A stretch of DNA of 64,000 nucleotides, taken from contig NZ_JACLAX010000001.1 of assembly GCF_014230355.1 (NCBI RefSeq), forward strand, positions 248,001 through 312,000, read 5' to 3'. Numbering within the stretch: position 1 is the stretch's first letter; each line of letters begins with the position of its first letter. The notes beneath the pieces were generated by a model that saw nothing but the letters and a program-made list of their open reading frames with translations, was not told the DNA's origin and did not search any database. Shown piece after piece: positions 44,944-52,449 of the stretch. Source of the stretch: Novosphingobium piscinae. GTDB taxonomy: Bacteria; Pseudomonadota; Alphaproteobacteria; Sphingomonadales; Sphingomonadaceae. The position numbers were made by a program, and so were the translations under genes.

Positions 44944-46086
44944 TCACACCATCGTGGCGTAGAAGGTCTGTTCCAGCGGGAGCATGGCCGCGCCAATCGC
45001 GCAAGCATCGTAGGTGGTTTGCGAGGCGATGATCCGCGGCAGCGGACGCGGCATCTCGCGCCGGGCATCATCGAACAGCTCCAGCGCCGGCAGCAGCTTG
45101 TCGGCCAGGGCGCGCGGCAGGCGTCCACCGAAAACGATCGCCTCGGGATCGACCAGCGCAGCGATGGCCGAGGCGATCAGCGAGAACTGGTCGCGGCTCT
45201 GGGTGATCCATTCATCGACCCCGGGCCACTCGGGATCGAAGGCGGCGAGCATCGGCGAGACGCCGCCGGTCTCGATTCCCTCCTTGCGGAGGCACTGCAC
45301 GAGGGTTTCGAGCGTCGGGATCTGGAAGTTGCGCCAGGGCAGCATCCGGCCGATTTCGCCACTGTTGCCGTGCGAGCCGCGCAGCAGGCGGTTGTTGATG
45401 ATGATTCCCCCGCCCAGCCCCGCAGCCACGTAGATGTAGACGAAGTTGGCATAGACCCGTCCGGCACCGAGAAAGCTCTCGCCCACCGCCGCGGCGTTGC
45501 CGTCGCTCTCCACCCAGCAGGGCATGCCAAGTTCGTCGGCGAACAGCTCGTCGATCGGCACCATCGCGAACTCGTCGAGCGCCCGGGGCGGATTGAACCG
45601 CGCCTTGCCGTCGAGGCAGGGGCCGAGGATCCCGATCCCCGCGCCAAGCAGGCGGTCGCGCGCCAGCGGGGTTGCCGCGAAGAACCGCTCGCGGATCTCG
45701 CGCAGCCGGGCGAACACCGCCTTGCGGCTCATCACCGGCATGGCGAGGTACTCGTGCCCGACCACGTTGCCGGCGAAGTCCATCAGCGCCACCGACAGCG
45801 CGTCGGTCATCAGCGCGATGCCCAGCGAATAGGCGAACTGCGGCGCGATCGTGATCTCGATCGTGGGCTGGCCGCGGCGGCCGCTGCTGCGCTTGTTGCC
45901 GAGCGCGAGCGCGCCGCGGCCGAGCAGGTCGTTGACCAGCCGGGACACCGTCTGCTGCGACAGCCCGGTCGAACGCACGATCTCGGGCTGCGTGCACTCC
46001 CCGGCGCGCAGCACGGTGCTGAGGATGCGGACCTCGCTTTCGGTCGGCGGCGACCGGGTGGCCAAGGGGATTTGCACGGTCGACAT
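44944..46086 (-). CDS. ROK family transcriptional repressor
   Basis: A 380-residue NagC/Mlc-like protein. The N-terminal winged helix (about 15-75) has ILSTVLRAGECTQPEIVRSTGLSQQTVSRLVNDL. The ROK sugar-binding part includes LGAGIGILGPCLDGKARF, ESDGNAAAVGESFLGAG and VAAGLGGGIIINNRLLRG. The zinc motif CxCGxxGCxE usual in ROK proteins is missing: after SHGNSGEIGRM the cysteines are absent. It is convergent with the SMP-30 gene, so its target may lie elsewhere, such as a sugar utilisation locus. Confidence 0.9.
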   Translation of the reverse strand: MSTVQIPLATRSPPTESEVRILSTVLRAGECTQPEIVRSTGLSQQTVSRLVNDLLGRGALALGNKRSSGRRGQPTIEITIAPQFAYSLGIALMTDALSVALMDFAGNVVGHEYLAMPVMSRKAVFARLREIRERFFAATPLARDRLLGAGIGILGPCLDGKARFNPPRALDEFAMVPIDELFADELGMPCWVESDGNAAAVGESFLGAGRVYANFVYIYVAAGLGGGIIINNRLLRGSHGNSGEIGRMLPWRNFQIPTLETLVQCLRKEGIETGGVSPMLAAFDPEWPGVDEWITQSRDQFSLIASAIAALVDPEAIVFGGRLPRALADKLLPALELFDDARREMPRPLPRIIASQTTYDACAIGAAMLPLEQTFYATMV

Positions 46087-46322
46087 CGCGCTGGAATGAC
46101 CAATTTGGCGATGTGGGGCAAGCGGTTCCGCTCATGGCCCCAGAGTGATCGCGGGGTCGGGCCGCTCGCCCTGGGTGCTAGTAGCCCACCGCGTAGCCCA
46201 TGCGCCCGGGTTCCCCGCCGGCCATTTCCACGGCACCTTCTCGATCAACAAGGACGAACCCGGAGCCCTCAGGATCGAGGACTGCATGCCGGCCGAGGTC
46301 AGCGCAACGCCGACCGCCGCGC
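46087..46322. other. Intergenic gap, no gene supported
   Basis: A 236-base gap upstream of the ROK gene and downstream of the phosphodiesterase stop. Frames on both strands are open for 60-90 codons, but none has a ribosome-binding site or recognisable domain. It could hold the ROK promoter and a decayed coding fragment; I see no clear repeat or terminator. Confidence 0.35.
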
Positions 46323-47489
46323 TCAGCCGTCGCGCGCGCGGCGGCCCAGTGCGGGATCGTCGGTAAAGAAGGCGTCGAGCCCGGTGGCAAGATAGCGCCG
46401 GATCTCCGCAATACTGCCCGCCTCGTTGCGCGCGGCCGGCCCGGCAGAGTCCCGGAAGTCGGCGGCAAGGTAGCGGTTTTCGGGCCGGAAGGTCCAGGTT
46501 CCGACCAGCAGGCCGGCAGCGTGCGCCGCCTCGACCAGCCCGCTCGGCTGCGCCAGCCGGTCGTCCGCGCCCAGCGGGATCAGCACGCGGGTCGAGGGAG
46601 CGACATAGTCGGCATAGCGCGCGATCGCGGCGAGGCCGGCAGGCGTCAGCATGTCGGCATAGGTCCGCCGTTCGCCTGCCGCGCGCCAGTCCGCCGGGCT
46701 ATCGGAGGGATCGTCGATCAGCTGCATCAGGCGCATCGTCGGGAAGGACGCCGCATCGCGCCGCAGCGTCTCGAGCGGGGCCACCTCGAACGACTGGACG
46801 ATCAGCGGCGCCCGGCGCAGGTAGGCGTGCTCTGCCAGCGCGGCCTTCAACCGGGGCACCAGCGGCAGGCCGATCGCGGCGAAATAGGTGGGATGCTTGA
46901 GCTCGGGGATCAGGCCGATGGTGCGCCCCCGCGCCGCTGCCTCGGCCGCCACGAAAGCCACGATCTCGGCGAAGGTGCAGAGGGTGAAGCGGTTGTCGAA
47001 GCCATGGCTTTCCGGGCGCATCCCGGCCAGCCGTTCGCGCGCGCGCAGCCGGCGCAGCTCGGCCAGGGTGAAGTCCTCGGTGAACCAGCCCTCCTGGGTC
47101 ACCCCGTCGATCGTCCGGGTGGTCCGCCGGGTGGCGAAGGCGGGATGGTCGGCGACGTCGGTGGTTTCGGCGATGTTGTTCTCGTGCCGGGCGATCAGCA
47201 CACCGTCGCGGGTCGCGACCAGATCGGGCTCGATAAAGTCGGCGCCGTCGGCGATCGCCCTGGCATAGGCGGCAAGGGTGTGCTCGGGCCGCAGCGCGGA
47301 ACAGCCGCGATGGGCCAGCAGCAACGGCCGTGCCGGCCGGACCAGTGCCCCGCTGGCGCGGCCCATCGGCACGGCGGTTCCGACCGGGACGGCCCGGCCG
47401 CGGCGCGGTTTGCCCGATCCCAGCGGCAGGGCCGCCCCGGCAGCCAGGAGCGAGCGGCGCGAAAGCGCGGTGTCGGACGGGGTGGGCAT
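46323..47489 (-). CDS. Glycerophosphodiester phosphodiesterase, Tat-exported
   Basis: From the ATG at 47489 (MPTPSDTALSRRSLLAAG) the product has 388 residues and a twin-arginine signal (SRRSLLAAGAALPLG). The GDPD TIM barrel shows LLAHRGCSALRPEHTLAAY (catalytic His and Glu), FIEPDLVATRDGVLIARHEN (metal-binding Glu-Asp and His) and TWTFRPENRYL near the C-terminus. It hydrolyses glycerophosphodiesters in the periplasm, yielding glycerol-3-phosphate. An upstream ATG at 47543 would lengthen the signal n-region. It is divergent from arsR. Confidence 0.9.
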   Translation of the reverse strand: MPTPSDTALSRRSLLAAGAALPLGSGKPRRGRAVPVGTAVPMGRASGALVRPARPLLLAHRGCSALRPEHTLAAYARAIADGADFIEPDLVATRDGVLIARHENNIAETTDVADHPAFATRRTTRTIDGVTQEGWFTEDFTLAELRRLRARERLAGMRPESHGFDNRFTLCTFAEIVAFVAAEAAARGRTIGLIPELKHPTYFAAIGLPLVPRLKAALAEHAYLRRAPLIVQSFEVAPLETLRRDAASFPTMRLMQLIDDPSDSPADWRAAGERRTYADMLTPAGLAAIARYADYVAPSTRVLIPLGADDRLAQPSGLVEAAHAAGLLVGTWTFRPENRYLAADFRDSAGPAARNEAGSIAEIRRYLATGLDAFFTDDPALGRRARDG

Positions 47490-47601
47490 GGGCAGGACGC
47501 CATCCTCGCTGCGCGTGGTCTGAGCCGCCTTCACCTGCGCCATGCCACGCGCCGAGGCAAGCCGCGATTCCGGCACACCACCCGGCTTTACGGCGCTTAT
47601 C

Positions 47602-47620
47602 ATTTCGACTATCGCCGAAT
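47602..47620. promoter_or_regulatory. Possible ArsR operator overlapping the arsR start region
   Basis: ATTTCG and CGAAT, eight bases apart, form an inverted repeat immediately before the arsR ATG at 47622, in an AT-richer stretch. ArsR-family repressors bind short dyads that overlap their own promoters. There is no clear ribosome-binding site before the ATG, so the transcript may be nearly leaderless. Confidence 0.35.
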
Positions 47621-47621
47621 C

Positions 47622-47975
47622 ATGGAAATGAAATCGGCTGTCGCGGCCCTGGCCGCCCTGGCGCACGAGGGCCGGCTCAACGCCTTCCGCCTGCTGGTGC
47701 GCGCCGGTCGGCCCGGCCTGCCCGCCGGCGAACTGGCGCGGCGACTGAACGTGCCGCCCAATACGCTGTCGGGCAACCTCACCATTCTCAGCCATGCCGG
47801 GCTGGTCGAGGGCCGGCGCGCGGGCAAGTCGGTGATCTATTCGGCGCGCTACGGCGACATGACCCGGCTGCTCCAGTTCCTGATGGAGGACTGCTGCGCG
47901 GGCAGCTCGGACATCTGCGCCCCGCTCAGGGACGTCGCCCTGGCCTGCGCCTGCGAGGAGACGGAACCGTCATGA
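47622..47975 (+). CDS. arsR: ArsR family arsenic-responsive repressor
   Basis: The 117-residue product starts MEMKSAVAALAALAHEGRLNAFRLL and has the ArsR winged helix with LARRLNVPPNTLSGNLTILSHAGLV. Cysteines are clustered at the C-terminus: DCCAGSSDIC and LACACEE, giving a candidate arsenite site of the C-terminal type rather than the ELCVCDL helix site of E. coli ArsR. The stop codon overlaps the first of two start codons of the next gene (47972), so the genes are coupled. It represses this operon until As(III) binds. Confidence 0.92.
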   Translation: MEMKSAVAALAALAHEGRLNAFRLLVRAGRPGLPAGELARRLNVPPNTLSGNLTILSHAGLVEGRRAGKSVIYSARYGDMTRLLQFLMEDCCAGSSDICAPLRDVALACACEETEPS

Positions 47976-48475
47976 TGGAAAACCCCGGCGTGCTGGTGCT
48001 CTGCACCGGCAATTCGGCCCGCTCGATCCTGGGCGAAGCCATGCTCGCCCGGCTCGGCGCGGGGCGGCTGCGCGCCTACAGCGCCGGCAGCCAGCCCAAG
48101 GGCGTACCCCATCCGGGCGCGCTGCGGCTGCTCGCCCGGCGCGGGATTGCAACCGGGGGCTTCCGCTCCAAGAGCTGGAACGAATTTACCGGGCCGGGCG
48201 CACCACGGATCGACATCGCGATCACCGTCTGCGGCAATGCCGCGCAGGAGGCCTGCCCGGTGTTCATGGGGGCGCCGGTCAAGGGCCACTGGGGCCTGCC
48301 CGATCCGGCCGACGTGACGGGCGACGAGGCGGCGGTCGACGCCGCCTTCGAGGCCACCTGGCAGGCGCTGTCGCTGCGCGTCCACGCCCTGCTCGCGGTG
48401 CCGTTCGAAACCATGCCGACCGGCGAGCTGGTCGATCTGCTGGCCGAGATCGGCCGGATGGACGGCGCCGCGTGA
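47972..48475 (+). CDS. arsC: Low-molecular-weight phosphatase-type arsenate reductase
   Basis: A 167-residue protein with the phosphatase P-loop CTGNSARS, nucleophile Cys11 and Arg17, near the N-terminus, and the acid loop DPADVTG. Conserved ITVCGNAAQEACPVFMG supplies further cysteines used in the thioredoxin-linked disulfide cascade of this ArsC class. It reduces arsenate to arsenite. The start overlaps arsR by 4 bases and the stop overlaps the aquaporin GTG by 4 bases. An alternative ATG is at 47975. Confidence 0.92.
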   Translation: MMENPGVLVLCTGNSARSILGEAMLARLGAGRLRAYSAGSQPKGVPHPGALRLLARRGIATGGFRSKSWNEFTGPGAPRIDIAITVCGNAAQEACPVFMGAPVKGHWGLPDPADVTGDEAAVDAAFEATWQALSLRVHALLAVPFETMPTGELVDLLAEIGRMDGAA

Positions 48476-49134
48476 ACCGTGACCTCTGGGCCGAGGCAAT
48501 CGGCAGCTTCTTCCTGTTCTGCACGGTGATCGGCTCGGGAATCATGGCCGAGCAGCTGGCGGGCGGCAATGTTGCCGTCGCCTTGCTCGGCAATACCGCC
48601 GCCACCGGGGCCATGCTGTTCGTGCTGATCGCGATGCTCGGGCCGCTGTCGGGTGCCCATTTCAACCCGGCGGTCACGCTGGTTTTCCGCCTCCGCGGTG
48701 ACCTCTCGACCGGGGCCGCGCTGCGCCTGGTCGCCGGCCAGCTGCTGGGCGGCATCCCCGGAGTCTGGGCGGCGCACCTGATGTTCGCCGAGCCGCTGCT
48801 CCAACTGTCGAGCAAGGTCCGCACCGGGCCGGGGCAGTGGGCGGGCGAGTTCATCGCCACCTTCGGACTGGTCTTCGTGATCCTCGGCACGCTGCGCCAC
48901 CGGCCGCACGCGGTGCCCGCCAGCGTGGCGCTCTATATCGTCGCGGCCTACTGGTTCACGTCCTCGACCAGCTTCGCCAACCCGGCAATCACCCTGGCCC
49001 GCGCCCTGTCCGACACGTTCGCCGGGATCGCCCCGGCCGCCGTGCCCGCCTTCATCGCCGCCCAGCTGGCCGGGGCGCTGGCCGCGTTGCTGGCCGGCCA
49101 GGCCATCTTCCCTCCCGAGGAGCCCACCGCGTGA
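48472..49134 (+). CDS. aqpS: AqpS-like aquaglyceroporin
   Basis: A GTG at 48472 in a GTGA overlap opens 220 residues with six hydrophobic segments and both half-helices: AHFNPAVTL and SFANPAITL. Proteins of this group in arsenic operons, such as S. meliloti AqpS, act as arsenite channels that let As(III) flow out downhill after arsenate reduction. There is no arsB or acr3 pump in the operon, so this channel is probably the exit route. It also overlaps the following arsC by 4 bases. Confidence 0.9.
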   Translation: MNRDLWAEAIGSFFLFCTVIGSGIMAEQLAGGNVAVALLGNTAATGAMLFVLIAMLGPLSGAHFNPAVTLVFRLRGDLSTGAALRLVAGQLLGGIPGVWAAHLMFAEPLLQLSSKVRTGPGQWAGEFIATFGLVFVILGTLRHRPHAVPASVALYIVAAYWFTSSTSFANPAITLARALSDTFAGIAPAAVPAFIAAQLAGALAALLAGQAIFPPEEPTA

Positions 49135-49559
49135 CCCCCGATATCGTCATCTACCACAACCCCGACTGCGGCACCTCGCGCAATGCCCTGGCGATGATCC
49201 GCAATGCCGGGATCGAGCCGCATGTGATCGAATACCTCAAGACCCCGCCGTCGCGCGCCATGCTGGACAGCCTGATCGCGCGCGCCGGCCTGACCCCGCG
49301 CGACCTGCTGCGCGAAAAGGGCACGCCTTATGCCGAGCTCGGTCTGGGTGATCCCGCTCTGGATGACGATGCGCTGGTCGCCGCGATGCTGGCCCATCCG
49401 ATCCTGATCAACCGGCCGCTGGTGGTCTCGCCGCTGGGGGTCCGGCTGTGCCGCCCCTCGGAGGCGGTGCTCGACCTCCTGCCGCGGGCCCAGCAGGGCG
49501 CTTTCGCCAAGGAGGACGGCGAACTGGTGGTCGATGCCGCCGGGAACCGTCTCGCGTGA
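49131..49559 (+). CDS. arsC: Glutaredoxin-coupled arsenate reductase
   Basis: A GTG at 49131 gives 142 residues of the E. coli R773 ArsC type: catalytic Cys13 in [12 protein letters not shown], the conserved YLKTPPSR stretch and the arginines of [16 protein letters not shown]. It reduces arsenate with glutaredoxin and glutathione. It differs in fold from the phosphatase-type ArsC two genes upstream, so the operon has two arsenate reductases with different redox partners. Its stop overlaps the arsH GTG by 4 bases. Confidence 0.93.
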   Translation: MTPDIVIYHNPDCGTSRNALAMIRNAGIEPHVIEYLKTPPSRAMLDSLIARAGLTPRDLLREKGTPYAELGLGDPALDDDALVAAMLAHPILINRPLVVSPLGVRLCRPSEAVLDLLPRAQQGAFAKEDGELVVDAAGNRLA

Positions 49560-50305
49560 GCCCGCCCGCCGGCACGCGCCTGCGGCATCTGCCCGATCCC
49601 GACCATCTGCCGGCGCTGCGCCCGGACTATGCCCATGCCCGGCCCGCGCTCGGCCTCGGCGCGGGCGATCCGCCGCCGCGCATCCTGCTGCTCTACGGCT
49701 CGCTGCGTGAACGCTCGTTCTCGCGTCTCGCGGTGGAGGAGGCGGCGCGGCTGCTGCAGTGGTTCGGCTGCGAGACCCGGATCTTCGATCCCGCCGACCT
49801 GCCCCTGCCCGATCAGGTGGCGGGCGACGATCATCCCGCCGTCCACGAGCTGCGCGAACACTCGCTGTGGTCCGAGGGACAGGTGTGGTGCAGCCCGGAA
49901 CGCCACGGCCAGATCACCGGAATCATGAAGACCCAGATCGATCACCTGCCGCTCGCCTTCCGCGGCATGCGCCCTACCCAGGGCCGCACGCTGGCGGTGA
50001 TGCAGGTCTGCGCCGGATCGCAATCGTTCAACTCGGTCAACACACTGCGTGTCCTGGGCCGCTGGATGCGGATGTTCACGATCCCCAACCAGTCGAGCGT
50101 GGCCAAGGCCTACGACGAGTTCGACGCCGCCGGACGGATGAAGCCCTCGGCCTACTACGACCGGATTGTCGACGTGATGGAGGAACTGGTCCGCTTCACC
50201 GTGCTGCTGCGCCCGCACGCGGCGCAGCTGGTGGATCGCTATTCCGAACGCGTCGAGGCGGACCGACCTGTTCACGCGGCGGCGCCGATCCTCGATTCGC
50301 TCTGA
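49556..50305 (+). CDS. arsH: ArsH, NADPH-dependent FMN reductase/organoarsenical oxidase
   Basis: Opening at a GTG at 49556 that overlaps the arsC stop, the 249-residue protein has the flavodoxin-like FMN loop [35 protein letters not shown], and [25 protein letters not shown], all typical of ArsH. ArsH oxidises trivalent methylarsenicals and organoarsenicals to pentavalent forms. It ends the five-gene operon in which each stop overlaps the next start by 4 bases. Confidence 0.93.
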   Translation: MSPPAGTRLRHLPDPDHLPALRPDYAHARPALGLGAGDPPPRILLLYGSLRERSFSRLAVEEAARLLQWFGCETRIFDPADLPLPDQVAGDDHPAVHELREHSLWSEGQVWCSPERHGQITGIMKTQIDHLPLAFRGMRPTQGRTLAVMQVCAGSQSFNSVNTLRVLGRWMRMFTIPNQSSVAKAYDEFDAAGRMKPSAYYDRIVDVMEELVRFTVLLRPHAAQLVDRYSERVEADRPVHAAAPILDSL

Positions 50306-50468
50306 TCCGGCAGGCGGGGTCCGGCGCGACTGATCGCGGCCGGCAGCGCAAGCGCCGCGTGGCGCCTGGTCATCTGCCGCACAGGGTCTTCGTGATTCGG
50401 CGCATTGCCGGGCGGGATGGCGCCCTGCAGGGCTGGGGCCCGCAAAACCGCCCGGATACCGCCCGACC

Positions 50469-51713
50469 ATGCCCGACCGCCGCGCCATCCTTTCTGCCTC
50501 GGCCGCCCTGCTCGCCGCCCCGGGGCTGACCCGCCCGGCGCGCGGTGCGCCCGCGCTGGGCGGCGGCGTGCCCGATGTGGCGGTGATCGGTGCCGGGGTG
50601 TTCGGCGCCTTCACCGCGCTGACCCTGCGCGAGCGCGGCCACCGCGTGCTCAGCCTCGATCAGTACGGCCCGGCCTCGCCGCGCGCCTCCTCGGCGGGCG
50701 AAACCCGCTCGATCCGCTCGGGCTACGGCGCCCAGGCCTTCTACGCAGCGTGGTCGGCCAGAGCGCTGGCGCTGTGGCGCAAGCGCGAGGCCGAGTTCGG
50801 GCGCAGGCTGCTCTATCCCTCGGCGCGGATCGAGCTGACCGACCACTGGACCGAGGGGATGCTTGCCCAGCGACGCATCTTCGATGCGCTCAAGCTGCCC
50901 TACGAGATCGCCCCGCGCGACGACCTGCGGCGCCGCTTCCCGCAAATGAACTTCGACGACATCGACTTCGCCTTCGTCGAGACCGGGGCCAGTTCGGTGC
51001 TGGTCAAGGCGCGCGACGCGGTGCTGGCGGCGATGGAGCAGTTCACCCGCAAGGGCGGGACGCAGCGACTCGCGCGGGCCGTGCCTGGCGAGCGCCGCGG
51101 CCGGCGGCTGCTGACCCTGGCGCTTGACGGCGGCGAGAGCGTGGCGGCCGGCAGCTTCGTCTTCGCGGTCGGTCCCTGGGCGGGCAAGCTGATGCCAGGG
51201 CTCGCCCGCCCGCGGATCAACGTCTATCGTAGCGAATACCTCTACTATGGCACCCCGGCCGGGGATCCGCGGTTCGCCTGGCCCAACCAACCGCTGTGGC
51301 ACGATCATGTCCGCGGCGGCTGGGGGTTCGGCAGCATCGAGCGCGGGCTGAAGTACTCGGTCGCCCCCGGACCCCGCCTGGCGATGGACCCGGACAGCGC
51401 CGAGCGCCTCCCGCGCGAAGCGCTGATCCAGGCCAGCCGGGCCTATATCGCCGCGCGGTTTCCTGCGCTGGCGGGTGCCCCGATCCTCGAAAGCCGGGTC
51501 TGCCAGGTCGATGATGCGGCGACGACGAACTTCCTGATCGACCGGCATCCCGACTTCGACAACGTCTTCCTCGCCTTCGCCGGCGGCGGGCACGGCTTCA
51601 AGCATGGCCCGATGGTCGGTGACTATGTCGCGGATCTGGTTACCGGCCGGTCGCCCGATGCCGAGGCGCAGCGCCTGTTCGCGCTGGCCGCGCATCCTCC
51701 CGCCGCCGGATGA
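50469..51713 (+). CDS. Exported FAD-dependent amine oxidoreductase, sarcosine/methyltryptophan oxidase-like
   Basis: The 414 residues start with a Tat-like leader, MPDRRAILSASAALLAAPG (DRRAIL, not a perfect twin-arginine motif). The FAD-binding fold begins VAVIGAGVFGAFTALTLRERG. RASSAGETRSIRSGYG and, near the C-terminus, ESRVCQVDD and FAGGGHGFKHGP match monomeric sarcosine oxidase, in which the cysteine of the first segment binds flavin covalently. It probably oxidises an N-methyl or other secondary amine in the periplasm. No operon partner is obvious. Confidence 0.85.
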   Translation: MPDRRAILSASAALLAAPGLTRPARGAPALGGGVPDVAVIGAGVFGAFTALTLRERGHRVLSLDQYGPASPRASSAGETRSIRSGYGAQAFYAAWSARALALWRKREAEFGRRLLYPSARIELTDHWTEGMLAQRRIFDALKLPYEIAPRDDLRRRFPQMNFDDIDFAFVETGASSVLVKARDAVLAAMEQFTRKGGTQRLARAVPGERRGRRLLTLALDGGESVAAGSFVFAVGPWAGKLMPGLARPRINVYRSEYLYYGTPAGDPRFAWPNQPLWHDHVRGGWGFGSIERGLKYSVAPGPRLAMDPDSAERLPREALIQASRAYIAARFPALAGAPILESRVCQVDDAATTNFLIDRHPDFDNVFLAFAGGGHGFKHGPMVGDYVADLVTGRSPDAEAQRLFALAAHPPAAG

Positions 51714-51755
51714 GCCGCGGGAGCACCGCGCTGTAGCCCCGTCATCCCGATCCTG

Positions 51756-51779
51756 CCCATTTAACGCCCCATTTAACGC
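51756..51779. repeat. Two tandem copies of a 12-base repeat upstream of tspO
   Basis: CCCATTTAACGC occurs twice with no spacer, ending 36 bases before the tspO start. The pattern contains TTAA twice with an 8-base spacing, close to but not matching the CtrA site TTAA-N7-TTAA. It is AT-rich against the surrounding DNA and probably marks a promoter element or regulator site. Confidence 0.6.
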
Positions 51780-51815
51780 ATTGTCGGGCGGGCCTGCAGC
51801 GCCCATACCCGAACC

Positions 51816-52307
51816 ATGCCTGCACCTCATGTGATCGCGGCTGTCCTCTGGGCAGTCATCCTCGGCTTTGCCGGCGGTATCCTGACCGAGATCGGACCCT
51901 GGTACCGCAATCTCAAGAAACCCGCCTGGCAGCCGCCGGACTGGCTGTTCGGCCCCGCCTGGACGGTGATCCTCGGGCTGGCGGCCTGGGCGGCGGTGCT
52001 CGCCTGGAACGGCGCGACCGACGAGACCGGCCGCATGACCGTGGTGGCGCTGTTCGCCACCAATTTCGTGTTCCACTTCCTCTGGTCGCCCCTGTTCTTC
52101 ACCCGTCGCCGGCCCGACTGGGCGCTGATCGAGGTGCCTTTCCTGTGGGGCTCGGTCCTGGCTCTGACCATCGGGCTGCGCGACTTCTCGGTCCTCGCCA
52201 GCTGGCTGATCGTGCCCTACCTCGCGTGGGTCAGCTTCGCGGCCTGCCTCAACGTCGTGATCGTGCGCCTCAATGCCCCGTTCGGGCGCGAGCTGGCGCC
52301 GGCGTGA
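51816..52307 (+). CDS. tspO: TspO/MBR family membrane protein
   Basis: A 163-residue protein with five hydrophobic helices. The family signature is intact: WYRNLKKPAWQPPDWLFGPAWT in the first loop, AWAAVLAW, NFVFHFLWSPLFF and a C-terminal helix with ASWLIVPYLAWVSFAACLN. TspO binds tetrapyrroles such as haem and protoporphyrin IX and affects stress and pigment regulation. It stands alone behind the tandem repeat and before the PHO-box-like element of the next operon. Confidence 0.95.
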   Translation: MPAPHVIAAVLWAVILGFAGGILTEIGPWYRNLKKPAWQPPDWLFGPAWTVILGLAAWAAVLAWNGATDETGRMTVVALFATNFVFHFLWSPLFFTRRRPDWALIEVPFLWGSVLALTIGLRDFSVLASWLIVPYLAWVSFAACLNVVIVRLNAPFGRELAPA

Positions 52308-52326
52308 TGGCCGGGACCGGCCGCGC

Positions 52327-52344
52327 GTGTCATCGCGCGGTCAT
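52327..52344 (+). promoter_or_regulatory. PHO-box-like direct repeat upstream of the TonB receptor operon
   Basis: GTGTCAT-CGCG-CGGTCAT matches the PhoB-binding direct repeat CTGTCAT-N4-CTGTCAT at 12 of 14 positions with the exact 11-base spacing. It lies 105 bases before the receptor ATG and is oriented with the operon. The downstream genes (receptor, phosphatase, betaine-lipid synthesis) suit control by phosphate starvation. Confidence 0.6.
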
Positions 52345-52449
52345 GGCAGCGCCGCCGCAGTGACCGCGAACCGACGCGGTGCCGTCGCCGTTCCGCAACG
52401 TGCCTGCCACTGACGCTGCCTAGACGGGCCCCAACCAAGGGGGCCTGTC

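Noticed and set aside
46145..46366. Possible small gene or decayed fragment between the ROK gene and the phosphodiesterase
   Set aside because: Frames on both strands look partly protein-like but match nothing I recognise and lack start signals.
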